64,000 bases of DNA from an alpha proteobacterium AAP38 (GTDB lineage Bacteria > Pseudomonadota > Alphaproteobacteria > Azospirillales > Azospirillaceae): NCBI GenBank assembly GCA_001296005.1, contig LJHR01000045.1:1-64000 (forward strand), read 5' to 3'. Below the pieces are notes generated by a model. The model saw only the letters and a program-made list of their open reading frames with translations. It did no database searches and had not been told where the DNA came from. Below are positions 25,453 through 34,085 of this stretch, one piece after another. Made by a program: the position numbers and the translations under genes. The number at the start of each line of letters is the position of its first letter. Position 1 is the stretch's first letter.

Positions 25453-26214
25453 CTATCCCAGATGCTGGTGGAAGAAGGCGACGAAGCGCTGGAAGGTCAG
25501 CGCCGCCGCTTCGGGCGAATAGCGTTCCAGGGTGCTGTCCATGTAGGCGTGGCGCGCCCCCTCATAGAGATGGAAATCCACCGGCTGGGGGCTCTGCGCC
25601 AACAGGGCCGCGCGCAGGGCTTCGGTCTGCACCAGCTGTATCGCCTCATCATTCGTGCCGAAATGCAGCTGCAACGGGCACTGGATGTTCGCCGCCAGGG
25701 TCAGGCGGGACCGTTCCTTGCCATCCGGCGAATAGGCTGCCGGCAGGATGGGCAGGGCATAGAGGATGACGGCACAGGCGAGATTGTTGGGTGTCGCCGC
25801 CCAAGCCAGTGATGTGCCGCCGCCCAGACAGTAACCCAGTGTGCCGATACGGGCCGGATCGACGTTGGGCAGGCCTGCCAGGAAGTCGAACCCGGCCTGC
25901 ATATCGGGAACCGCCGTCTCATCCTTGGCAGCCAGGAACGCCTTGCTGCGACGTTCCTCCGGTGTGGTGTAATCCTGGGGCGGGCGACCACCGATCCGGC
26001 TGTAGGGATCGACGGACAGGACCACGAAGCCCTCGGCGGCCAGACGGCGTGTCTCCGCCTGACGATGCTCGGTGACGCCCAGATTTTCCGGGGCCGTGAC
26101 GATGGCCCCCCAAGGGCCGGCACCCGCCGGCTCTGCCAGATAGCCCCGGATCATGTCGCCGCCATTGGGGAAAGTCACCCAACGGGAAGTGACGGGATAG
26201 GTCGGATGGCTCAT
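25453..26214 (-). CDS. Dienelactone hydrolase-family protein
   Basis: A 253-residue cytosolic hydrolase of the DLH family. The cysteine nucleophile is Cys129 in GYCLGGG, with Asp189 (GTNDE) and His222 (GARHAY); Glu43 in APENLG matches the glutamate that primes the cysteine in DLH. Such enzymes open enol-lactones in aromatic degradation, and related ones hydrolyse other esters. It lies 11 bases after the HyuB fusion gene and 5 bases before the next hydrolase gene in regulon B. Confidence 0.87.
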   Translation of the reverse strand: MSHPTYPVTSRWVTFPNGGDMIRGYLAEPAGAGPWGAIVTAPENLGVTEHRQAETRRLAAEGFVVLSVDPYSRIGGRPPQDYTTPEERRSKAFLAAKDETAVPDMQAGFDFLAGLPNVDPARIGTLGYCLGGGTSLAWAATPNNLACAVILYALPILPAAYSPDGKERSRLTLAANIQCPLQLHFGTNDEAIQLVQTEALRAALLAQSPQPVDFHLYEGARHAYMDSTLERYSPEAAALTFQRFVAFFHQHLG

Positions 26215-26225
26215 AACCCCTCCCC

Positions 26226-28418
26226 TCAGGCTGCGATTTCGATGTCGAACAGGCTGTCCTCACCGCGCCGCTTGACCTCAACATCCAGCAGCGTGCCGCA
26301 ACCGGGGCAGGCATGGCGCACCACCTCCAGATCGGCATGGATGCGGACGCGGGGCCCCAGATCCTCTGCCGTTGCCGGGGCATGGGCGGCATAGTCCTTC
26401 CAGTTCTCATCAGCCGGCGAGATGACATGGCCGCAATTGCAGACAAAGTAGCTGCGGCCATCGGTCAGTTTCAGGATGCGGGCAACATCGCCAACGATGG
26501 CCAAGGCCTCGGCATTGCCATGAACGTGCGGCGGATGTTGCAAACGGCGGGTTACGGGCCAGGACAGGCGCTCCTGACGGATGGCATCGCGCCGGGCCGC
26601 TGTTGCCGCCTCATCAACATCACCCGATGCGGTAACGGCAACGCCGAAGATGCGTTCCGCTGAAGCGGCGGAGAAGGCGCCACCCGTCACATCAAGGGCC
26701 ACCAGTTCCGGCTCCCGCCCGATCGGGTCGCCCCAGCCGCCGCCGGCGGTGGGGTTGCACTCATACACGTCGTCATGGGCGAATTCGAATTCCGGCGGCT
26801 TGGCGGTGAAGGTGGTTTCCTCACCCACCAGCCCGTTCATGCTGTCGGGGAACTCGCCGCCCTGCATCAGGTCGCGAATATTGGAATTGCGCAGCAGGCG
26901 GCGATGGTTGCAGCCGCTGGGATAGCCGCCGAACAGCCCGCGCGAGGTCGGCGACTGATAGCCGTGGCAGGCGACCAACGATTCAACCTCATGCACATCA
27001 TGCAGGACGAAGGCCGCCCCTGCCGCCTGACCGCCGGTATTGCGGCCGGGACCGGAACTGTCGGTGATGATGCGCCGGTACATGTAGAGCACGGGCAGCT
27101 TCAGCTCTGTCGCTTCCACGTTCGGCGCGCGGCCGGCGGTGATGTTGCGCTGGCCCGAGACGGTGATGCCATCGCGATGGGCATAGGCGCCGCCGCCCGA
27201 CAGCATCACCTCCAGGATGGGGGCCGTCGCCGGCTCGCCATACTGGTTCTTGCCGTGGATGTGGAACAGGTCGGGGCCGCTGGCGGGGGCCGCCTGTGCC
27301 TCCCGCACATAGTCGGGGTGGCTGGCCAGCAGTTTGGACATCGCCTCCGTCGTCGTCACCTCAACCAGCCACATGGCACCCAGCGGCCCTTGTGAGCAGG
27401 GAGCGGGGAACTTGCAGGAGACGACGGAGCCTTCGCGCGACAGCACTTCCAGCGGACGCAGCAGCCCGTCATTCCAGGGCAGGTCGAAGGCGATCAGCGG
27501 CAGGATGCCGGCATAGATGCCCGCCAGCAGACCGGTGCGGGTGGCATTGACGAAGCCCGGCGCCTGATCGTCGGAACCGGTATAGTCGAAGGTGATGCTG
27601 TCGCCCTGTTTGCGCAGTTCGACATGGATCTTGTAGATCTTGTTCTCGAACCCGTCATGATCCAGGAAGGCCTGGGCCCGGAACACGCCGTCGGGCAGCT
27701 CATGCAGGCGCTTGCGCATCTTGGCTTCCGACAGGTCCATCATCCCGTCCATGACAGTCAGGACCGTGTCGACGCCATACTTGGCCACCGTATCCAGCAC
27801 GCCCTTCACGCCGGTATTGCAGGCGGCCATCAGGCCCTTCAGGTCCAGGCTGATATTGATGGGCAGGCGCGACATGCCGGTGATGAAGTTCAGGACGTCG
27901 GCGCGCAGCTCACCCCGATCCACCAGCTTCACCGGCGGAATCAGGATGCCTTCCTGGCGGATATCCTTGGCCATGGAGGCAAAGCTACCCGGCACCATAC
28001 CGCCGACATCCAACTGGTGGGCGCAGGCCCCGGTCCAGCCGATACGCTTGTCGCCCACGAAGATCGGCGCCAGGATGCCGATATCGGGGCAGTGCAGCGC
28101 GCCCTTGTGCGGATGGTTGACGATGAACATGTCACCGGGATTGATGCCGGGATTTTCCGCACAATCCTCAATCACATGCTTGACCATCAAGGACAGGGAG
28201 GCAGCGTGGAAGGTCACCGTGCGGCCCATCGTCACCACTTCGCCAAAGGCGCGGTAGAGGCCGGTATTGAAGTCCGTCGCCTCGTTCACCAGGGTGGAGC
28301 CGGAAACGGCGGCCAGCGTCGCGGCCTGTTCGTCGGTGATGGACAGGAGCCGATGGCGGATCACCTCGAAGGTGATCGGGTCGACATCCTGGGTTTCGTA
28401 ATTGAAAACAACGTCCAT
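26226..28418 (-). CDS. HyuB-type carboxylase/hydrolase subunit fused to acetone-carboxylase-gamma-like zinc domain
   Basis: A 730-residue protein. Residues 1 to about 600 form a HyuB/acetone carboxylase alpha-type subunit (DPITFEVIRHRLLSITDEQAATL; VNHPHKGALHCPDIGILAP; NPTAGGGWGDPIGREPELV). The last ~75 residues add a separate domain with Cys660-x-Cys662-Gly-His664, ENWKDYAAHAP and Cys704-x2-Cys707 (CPGCGTLLDVEV), which resembles the zinc-binding gamma subunit of acetone carboxylase, normally a separate polypeptide. Fusion of the two, beside a HyuA/beta-type partner, points to a biotin-independent ketone carboxylase rather than an imide hydrolase. The ATG at 28418 opens the family N-terminus; earlier in-frame codons fall in a palindrome-rich spacer. 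Confidence 0.82.
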   Translation of the reverse strand: MDVVFNYETQDVDPITFEVIRHRLLSITDEQAATLAAVSGSTLVNEATDFNTGLYRAFGEVVTMGRTVTFHAASLSLMVKHVIEDCAENPGINPGDMFIVNHPHKGALHCPDIGILAPIFVGDKRIGWTGACAHQLDVGGMVPGSFASMAKDIRQEGILIPPVKLVDRGELRADVLNFITGMSRLPINISLDLKGLMAACNTGVKGVLDTVAKYGVDTVLTVMDGMMDLSEAKMRKRLHELPDGVFRAQAFLDHDGFENKIYKIHVELRKQGDSITFDYTGSDDQAPGFVNATRTGLLAGIYAGILPLIAFDLPWNDGLLRPLEVLSREGSVVSCKFPAPCSQGPLGAMWLVEVTTTEAMSKLLASHPDYVREAQAAPASGPDLFHIHGKNQYGEPATAPILEVMLSGGGAYAHRDGITVSGQRNITAGRAPNVEATELKLPVLYMYRRIITDSSGPGRNTGGQAAGAAFVLHDVHEVESLVACHGYQSPTSRGLFGGYPSGCNHRRLLRNSNIRDLMQGGEFPDSMNGLVGEETTFTAKPPEFEFAHDDVYECNPTAGGGWGDPIGREPELVALDVTGGAFSAASAERIFGVAVTASGDVDEAATAARRDAIRQERLSWPVTRRLQHPPHVHGNAEALAIVGDVARILKLTDGRSYFVCNCGHVISPADENWKDYAAHAPATAEDLGPRVRIHADLEVVRHACPGCGTLLDVEVKRRGEDSLFDIEIAA

Positions 28419-28440
28419 GGATTTGGTCCCCGGTATCTGG

Positions 28441-28504
28441 AGCGGTTTTCCTTTGATTGGAAAACCGCTTCGGCGGCGACTGCCGCCGCGCCGCACGTGC
28501 GGCG
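28441..28504. repeat. Cluster of three palindromes (REP-like intergenic element)
   Basis: Between the two carboxylase-like genes lie three consecutive perfect dyads: AGCGGTTTTCC and its complement (28441-28451, 28459-28469), CGGCGGC and GCCGCCG (28471-28477, 28482-28488), and a 16-base palindrome at 28489-28504. Such tandem palindromes resemble REP/BIME elements and could stabilise or process the upstream HyuA mRNA. No second copy is seen in the window. Confidence 0.6.
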
Positions 28505-28556
28505 TGAAGCCAAGCCGCGGATGCGGCGCCGGCGCTTGAGGAAACAAAATCTAATG

Positions 28557-30650
28557 TCAGGCGGCCTGCGACGTGCGGATGATGATGTTGCCGTAGGGCT
28601 CCATCTCCGCCGTCTGGGCGGGACCGACGACGATGGTGGTGTCCGGCCGCTCAATGATGCAGGGGCCGGCGAGGGGCTGGCCGGGGCCGATATCCTCGCT
28701 GCGGTAGATCGCAGCGGACAGGAAGCCACGGCCGTAGAAATAGACCTCGCGGGCATCGATGGGCTTGTTGGAACGCCCGCTGCCATCGACCTTACGCGGC
28801 ACCGGCTTGATCACCGGCGAGGTGCCTTCGACCCGGACGACGGAGAATTCAACGCCGGAAATGCGCAGCGCGGTGTTCTTGCCATAGACCCGCTCATACT
28901 GTTCCTCGAACCGGTCGACCAGGGCGTCGATGCCGGCGGCATCCAACGCACCATCGGGCACGGCCACACTGATCTCGTGCACCTGCTGGCGGAAGCGCAT
29001 GCCGATGAAGCGCTTGATGGTCACGCCATCGCCCAGGGCTTCAACACAGCGGGCGGCCAGGCCGTTCAGGCTGTCATTGATCTTGGCGATATCGACATGC
29101 TCGGACGCACGGCGGAACCGGGCCGGGGCATGCTGGCCGATGGCGAGCGAGAAGGACCGGTGGCGGTCGCCCGTTACGGTGCCATAGGCGGAATGGGCGG
29201 GACCGGTATTGGGAATGATGATGGTGGCGATGCCGGCGGCTTCGGCGAACTGGTGTGCATGGGTGGCACCCGCCCCGCCATAAGCCATCAGCACGAAATC
29301 GCGGGGATCGTAACCGGCGCGCAGGGTGACGCGGCGCAGCAGGTCGGCCATCTGATTGTTGGCGACTTCGCGGATGCCGGACGCGGCCTCTGCCACCTCC
29401 ATGCCCAGCGGGCCGGCCACATGATCGCGCACCGCCTTATGCGCCGCATCGATATCCAGGCGCATCTTGCCGCCCAGGAAGTATTTCGGATCGATGATGC
29501 CCAACACGACGTCGGCATCGGTGATGGTCGGTTCAACGCCGCCCCGGCCATAGCAGGCAGGACCGGGTGTTGAACCGGCGCTCTCCGGACCCACCGTCAT
29601 GTGACCGTCGCGGACGCGGGCGATGGACCCGCCACCTGCCCCGATGGCCGTCACCTTGATCGATGGCAAGGCAACGTGGAACCGCCCTTCCTCGCGCACC
29701 GTTTCCAGCAGCGGCTGACCATTGACGATCAGCCCCACATCGAAGCTGGTGCCGCCCATGTCCGCCGTCAGCACATTGGGGAAACCCAGCAACTCTCCCA
29801 GCTTCTGCGACGCCAGCACACCACCGGCAGGACCGGATGTCAGCAGGTTCGCCGCCTGGAAGGCCGCCTCCGATGCCGGCAGGACGCCGCCACCGGATTC
29901 CATGATGGAAATGGGCCCTTCGAACCCGTGTCCGCGGATCGCACGCTCCAAGCCATTGATATAGCGATGGATGACGGGACCCAGATAAGCATTGATGGCG
30001 GTCGTGGATGCCCGCTCATACTCACCGATGATGGGCACCAGCGAGGATGAGGTAGTGACGAAGACGCTAGGCGCTTCCTCCGCCACCAGTTCCGCCAGCC
30101 TTTGTTCATGCGCCATGTTGCGGAAGGACCAGAGCAGGCTGATGGCAATGGATTCCACGCCCTGCGCCACCAACCGACGGATGCTGGCACGGGCCGCATC
30201 CTCGTCCAGCGGCACGATGATCTCGCCCTTATAGTCCACGCGCTCCACGATCCCTTCGGTCAGGGCGCGGGGAACGATAGGGTCGGGCAGACGGCGGACG
30301 GAGAAATGCGAGATTTCATGCGCCGCCATGCCGACCCAGCCACCCATCGCACGCTGGATGCGAAGCGTATCCTCGAACCCGCGGGTGGTCAGCAAACCGG
30401 TCCGTGCGCCCTTGCGTTCGATGAAGGCATTGGTGGCGGCCGTGGTGCCGTGGGAGAAATATTGCAGCCGGGCGACCAGTTCCGCCGGCGCAATTCCCAG
30501 CGCTTCCGCCGCAAGATTCATGGCGTTCAGCACGCCCTTGGTCCGATCCTCCGGCGTCGTCAACGCCTTGAAGATGCGGATGTCGCCATCGTCCGACAAC
30601 AGGACCAGGTCCGTGAACGTGCCGCCGATATCCGTACCGATGTAGGACAA
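28557..30650 (-). CDS. HyuA / acetone-carboxylase-beta-type ATPase subunit
   Basis: A 697-residue HyuA-family ATPase: DIGGTFTDLVLLSDDGDIRIFK at the N-terminus is the phosphate-binding loop, FSHGTTAATNAFIERKGARTGLLTTRGFEDTL follows, and ADMGGTSFDVGLIVNG, GAGGGSIARV and YGGAGATHAHQFAEAAG mark the later core. Paired with the HyuB-zinc fusion (139-base gap holding a palindrome cluster), it would hydrolyse ATP to activate a ketone enolate and bicarbonate if this is a carboxylase. It is the first gene of regulon B, divergent from the IclR gene, and so probably directly under IclR control. Confidence 0.87.
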   Translation of the reverse strand: MSYIGTDIGGTFTDLVLLSDDGDIRIFKALTTPEDRTKGVLNAMNLAAEALGIAPAELVARLQYFSHGTTAATNAFIERKGARTGLLTTRGFEDTLRIQRAMGGWVGMAAHEISHFSVRRLPDPIVPRALTEGIVERVDYKGEIIVPLDEDAARASIRRLVAQGVESIAISLLWSFRNMAHEQRLAELVAEEAPSVFVTTSSSLVPIIGEYERASTTAINAYLGPVIHRYINGLERAIRGHGFEGPISIMESGGGVLPASEAAFQAANLLTSGPAGGVLASQKLGELLGFPNVLTADMGGTSFDVGLIVNGQPLLETVREEGRFHVALPSIKVTAIGAGGGSIARVRDGHMTVGPESAGSTPGPACYGRGGVEPTITDADVVLGIIDPKYFLGGKMRLDIDAAHKAVRDHVAGPLGMEVAEAASGIREVANNQMADLLRRVTLRAGYDPRDFVLMAYGGAGATHAHQFAEAAGIATIIIPNTGPAHSAYGTVTGDRHRSFSLAIGQHAPARFRRASEHVDIAKINDSLNGLAARCVEALGDGVTIKRFIGMRFRQQVHEISVAVPDGALDAAGIDALVDRFEEQYERVYGKNTALRISGVEFSVVRVEGTSPVIKPVPRKVDGSGRSNKPIDAREVYFYGRGFLSAAIYRSEDIGPGQPLAGPCIIERPDTTIVVGPAQTAEMEPYGNIIIRTSQAA

Positions 30651-31027
30651 AGAAACCCCCTATTCGCTGTCCGGCCAAGCCTCGGTCGCGGGCTGAACCC
30701 GCCGGGCGGCCATGGATGGGCATGCCGCGACGGGGGACCGCCGCTGGCACGCGATAACGAGAACCAGAAATCCGTATGGAGATGGCTGGGGACCTGATGT
30801 CCCGAAACCCGCTCCTCCCCTGTCGCCTTGCTTATTGAGCTGACTTTATTTTGTCCGCTTTGCGGACGTTTGTCCGATATGCGAATGATTGATCACGCCA
30901 GACCTGTTGTCAAACGAAAAGTTCAGCTAAGACTGGATCGGCAGCAGCGGGAGTTGACGCCACCGACGGCGTCCGACACTTTCGGGCCCGGCGGCGTTGG
31001 CAGCCGTACGACAAGGAGAAGACAGGG
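30651..31027. promoter_or_regulatory. Divergent control region of regulon B
   Basis: A 377-base spacer between the HyuA-like and IclR genes. It contains two abutting 19-base operator-like units at 30850-30887, annotated separately. No gene is seen. AAGGAG near 31012 is the ribosome-binding site for the IclR gene. Confidence 0.55.
30850..30887. promoter_or_regulatory. Predicted tandem IclR operators
   Basis: Two directly abutting 19-base units, TTTGTCCGCTTTGCGGACG (30850-30868) and TTTGTCCGATATGCGAATG (30869-30887), agree at 15 of 19 positions. The first contains the perfect dyad GTCCGC/GCGGAC. Tandem semi-palindromic units of this kind are the usual binding pattern of PcaU/PobR-type IclR regulators. 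Binding is inferred. Confidence 0.6.
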
Positions 31028-31843
31028 ATGGCACGTCGCCAGGCTGGGTCCACACCGGGGAACACCCCGGAGGAACTGCACGAGACTTATGAGGATGATC
31101 CGAATTTCGTTGTGTCGCTGGCCCGTGGGCTGAACGTGCTGCTGGCCTTCGCCGGCTCACGTAAGCATCTCAGCATTTCCGACATCAGCCGTATTACCGG
31201 CCTCTCGCGCGGATCCGTCGCGCGGCTGGTGAACACGCTGGAGAAGCTGGGCTATGTGCGGTCAGAGGGAAGGTCGTTCCAACTGCTGCCCAAGACGCTA
31301 GCCCTTGGCCAAGCCTACCTGTCGTCCAACTCACTGGCCACGATGGCACAGGAGACGCTGGACCGGATCGGCAATCAGGTGAACGAGAGCTGTTCCATCG
31401 CCGTCCTGGACGAAGGATATGTCACCTTCGTCGCCCGCTCTGCCAGCCGGCGCATGGTTTCTGCGTCCCTTTCGGTGGGAAGCCGGATTCCGGCCTACTG
31501 CACCTCGCTGGGGCGCTGCATTCTTGCACATCTGCCGGCAGACGAACTGGAACGCCATCTGGCGGGCGCCGATCTGGTTGCTCATACCAGCCGCACGGTC
31601 ACCGACCGCGCAGCATTAGACGATGTGCTGGAGCAGGTGCGCACCACCGGCTATTCGATCTCCGACAGCGAATTCGAAGAAGGCCTGACCTCCATCGCCG
31701 TGCCTATCTTTGGACCCGGCAACAAGGTGGAGGCCGCCCTGGGTGTGGCGGCCATCCGATACCCGCACGAAGCCTTGGTCGGAACAATCCTGCCGGTTCT
31801 GCGTGGCACGGCCCGCGATCTTGGGGCCTTCCTGCGCTTCTGA
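31028..31843 (+). CDS. IclR-family transcriptional regulator (PcaR/PobR type)
   Basis: A 271-residue IclR regulator: a short extension, FVVSLARGLNVLLAFA, the winged helix (LSISDISRITGLSRGSVARLVNTLEKLGYV, about residues 47-76) and a GAF-like effector domain with VSASLSVGSRIPAYCTSLGR and DSEFEEGLTSIAVPI, the family's ligand-pocket segments. PcaR/PobR relatives respond to aromatic acids such as protocatechuate or 4-hydroxybenzoate. Its divergent position and the tandem operator units point to control of regulon B. The ATG at 31028 follows AAGGAG with correct spacing. Confidence 0.9.
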   Translation: MARRQAGSTPGNTPEELHETYEDDPNFVVSLARGLNVLLAFAGSRKHLSISDISRITGLSRGSVARLVNTLEKLGYVRSEGRSFQLLPKTLALGQAYLSSNSLATMAQETLDRIGNQVNESCSIAVLDEGYVTFVARSASRRMVSASLSVGSRIPAYCTSLGRCILAHLPADELERHLAGADLVAHTSRTVTDRAALDDVLEQVRTTGYSISDSEFEEGLTSIAVPIFGPGNKVEAALGVAAIRYPHEALVGTILPVLRGTARDLGAFLRF

Positions 31844-31868
31844 CCAAGGGGCAACAGCCCCAGCCTGG

Positions 31869-33773
31869 CTATACCCAAGCCTGGAATGGCTTGATCCCAC
31901 CCGTCTTCATGTCCGGTTCCACAAGAAGACGCGCACGCGCATTCAGACGGGCCGCCAGCTGGCTGAAACCGCTGGCGGCACTGATGCCGACGATGTCAGC
32001 CTGGGTAAGGACGTGGAAGTCTTGCAGGAATTCCAACCCCGGCCAGGCCGGCCCCGCATCATGCAGCGTCACAGGCCGGAATTCACGGAAGGCCGCGCGG
32101 ACTGCGGGAATATCATCGCTGGCCAGATACAGGACCGGCTTATCCAGCGTCGGCCACAGACCGCGCAGCCAGTCGACATAGGTCTGTGTCTCGGTGATGG
32201 GATAGCCATACTGAAGGAAATCGCCCCGCCTTATATGGATGGCGACCACCGTGCGACCCACCGCGCGCAGGGCATCGACAGGCGGGTCGATCCAGGGCTT
32301 CCATTGCGGGCGCGGTTGCAACCAAGACCGCATCCGGTCGCGGAAAGCTTCTGGATATTCATAGAGGAACAGGGGGGACAGAGCATCACGGTCCAGCACG
32401 GGCTCCACCTCCCGCGTGCCAATGACCGACCCGTTCAGAACCCGGCGGGCGAAGGGCCAGGGCGGCAGCGGGCCGCTGGGCACCGGGTCGTCAAGATCGA
32501 AATAGGCGCCCCCTACCCAGTCCGGCGTCTCCAGCACACAGCCATGCTTTTCCGCATAAAGCCGCAACAGCACATATTCCAGGACATTATGGGCAAAGCG
32601 CCCGCGGTTGCCCAGACTGGTGGAGGTCAGGCGCGGTCGGGCGGTATCGGGATTGTACGGACGCTGCCAGCGCCATCCCTGCTGGCGTCGCGTACGCTCC
32701 AGCGCCGCCAAAGAGCGGACGGTGAACATCCAGCAATTGTCGGATCGCACGGTCTCCAGCCGGGCGGCGGCCGCATTGGGATCGCCCTCCAGCAAATCCA
32801 GGGCCGACAGCGCCGTCCGGCATTCCACCGGATAGATGCGGCCCGCAAAGGGCACCGTTTCCAGCCGCGTGAACAGGGACCGCGCTTGGGCCGCCCGGCC
32901 ACCACGAATCAGGATGGCATAGAGATATTCCAGAATAGAGGAGACATCCGTACCCTCCAGCGGCAGATATTCGACCAGGGCCGCCTCTGCCGCCGCGTCC
33001 TCCCCCTGATCGAACAGGGTGGCCACGACACGCGACCGCGCCGCCGCCAGCCCCAGTTGTGCCGAACGGCGGTAGCAGCGCAGGGCACCCGCCAGATCGG
33101 CGGACCGGTAATGCAGGTTACCCATATTGAACCAGATTTCCGGTGTCGCGGGAGACAGGCTGGCCGCCCGTTCCAGGGCCTGCGCCGCCGTCGCGACCTC
33201 CCCCATCTCCAACAGGGCATTGCCCAAGCTCATCCAGGCCGAAAGGAAGCCGGGTTCCAGCGCCAATGCCTGACGCTGACAGGTGATGGCTTCCTCGATG
33301 CGGTCATCCTGGCGCAGCAGGATACCGAGGTCATGATGGATCTCGGCCTTGTCGGGAAGCAGCCGGGCCGCACGTCGCAGGCAACGGATGGCGTTTTCGC
33401 GCCCCGCGCCGCCATGCCCCGCTCCCGACGCACCCAAGGAATGCCACACCGCCCCATGCGCCGGGTCCAGCACCAGACCGGCCTGCCACTGTGTCCGCGC
33501 ACCCGCCGCATCGCCCTGCGCCACCAAGGCATTGGCCAGATTGAGCCGTGCCTCCACCATCTGTGGCGCGCGCTTCAGGGCCCGACGGAACAGGTCGATG
33601 GCCGGGGTCAGACGTCCCGCCTGCCGCTGGGTAATGCCCAGCAGATGCAATAGATCGGGATTGCCAGGATCATCGGCCAGCAGCCGGCGATAGACTGTGG
33701 CTGCCCTCTCGGGGTGGCCGGCGCGGTGGTCTGCCAACGCGTCGGCCAATACCTGATCAGATGTTGTTTTCAT
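31869..33773 (-). CDS. TPR protein with GT11-like (fucosyltransferase-type) domain
   Basis: A 634-residue protein with no signal peptide. Residues 1 to about 320 are TPR repeats (AATVYRRLLADDPGNPDLLHLLG; AIDLFRRALKRAPQMVEARLNLA). The C-terminal ~260 residues resemble alpha-1,2-fucosyltransferases of family GT11: LGNRGRFAHNVLEYVLLRLYAEKHG, IHIRRGDF (the HxRRGD nucleotide-sugar motif), YLASDD, and a final TQADIVGISAASGFSQLAARL helix. A paralogous domain ends the protein at 46730. The ATG at 33773 overlaps the small gene at 33757 by 17 bases. It probably glycosylates a protein acceptor held by the TPRs; the sugar is unproven. Confidence 0.8.
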   Translation of the reverse strand: MKTTSDQVLADALADHRAGHPERAATVYRRLLADDPGNPDLLHLLGITQRQAGRLTPAIDLFRRALKRAPQMVEARLNLANALVAQGDAAGARTQWQAGLVLDPAHGAVWHSLGASGAGHGGAGRENAIRCLRRAARLLPDKAEIHHDLGILLRQDDRIEEAITCQRQALALEPGFLSAWMSLGNALLEMGEVATAAQALERAASLSPATPEIWFNMGNLHYRSADLAGALRCYRRSAQLGLAAARSRVVATLFDQGEDAAAEAALVEYLPLEGTDVSSILEYLYAILIRGGRAAQARSLFTRLETVPFAGRIYPVECRTALSALDLLEGDPNAAAARLETVRSDNCWMFTVRSLAALERTRRQQGWRWQRPYNPDTARPRLTSTSLGNRGRFAHNVLEYVLLRLYAEKHGCVLETPDWVGGAYFDLDDPVPSGPLPPWPFARRVLNGSVIGTREVEPVLDRDALSPLFLYEYPEAFRDRMRSWLQPRPQWKPWIDPPVDALRAVGRTVVAIHIRRGDFLQYGYPITETQTYVDWLRGLWPTLDKPVLYLASDDIPAVRAAFREFRPVTLHDAGPAWPGLEFLQDFHVLTQADIVGISAASGFSQLAARLNARARLLVEPDMKTGGIKPFQAWV

Positions 33774-34035
33774 TCGACAGATCGACCGCGCCATGCCGGA
33801 AGGGCACCCAGTCCTTCTGGGCGGGACGATATTGCAGTCCATAGGGGGACTTCAGGAAGATGCGATCGCGTTGCGGGCTTTCGCGCAGCGTCCGGTCGGC
33901 ATCGACCAGCGGCGACTGGGAAAAGACCTTGTCCCAGAATTCCGCCGGCTCCACCGCTCGCCCTGCCTTCTGTGCATATTCCTGGGCGGCGTCGCTCAGC
34001 TGCCAGCTGCTCTCAACCATGTCGTAATAGCCCAT
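33757..34035 (-). CDS. Small hypothetical protein in glycosyltransferase operon
   Basis: A 92-residue soluble protein that I do not recognise. It is rich in aromatic and charged residues (MGYYDMVESSWQLSDAAQEYA; EPAEFWDKVF) with no membrane segment or cysteine. GGGAG sits 8 bases before the ATG at 34035, and the gene lies 50 bases after one TPR-glycosyltransferase gene and overlaps the next by 17 bases, so it is very likely translated. A helper or acceptor role in glycosylation is only a guess from position. Confidence 0.65.
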   Translation of the reverse strand: MGYYDMVESSWQLSDAAQEYAQKAGRAVEPAEFWDKVFSQSPLVDADRTLRESPQRDRIFLKSPYGLQYRPAQKDWVPFRHGAVDLSNENNI

Positions 34036-34085
34036 GACAAAACTCCCTTTGCCCGACCCACGGGCTGACAGATACCGCACCTTTT

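Noticed and set aside
31710-33653. A 647-codon plus-strand frame opposite the TPR-GT11 gene
   Set aside because: Antisense artefact: Gln/Arg/His-rich with no domain, overlapping the end of the IclR gene.
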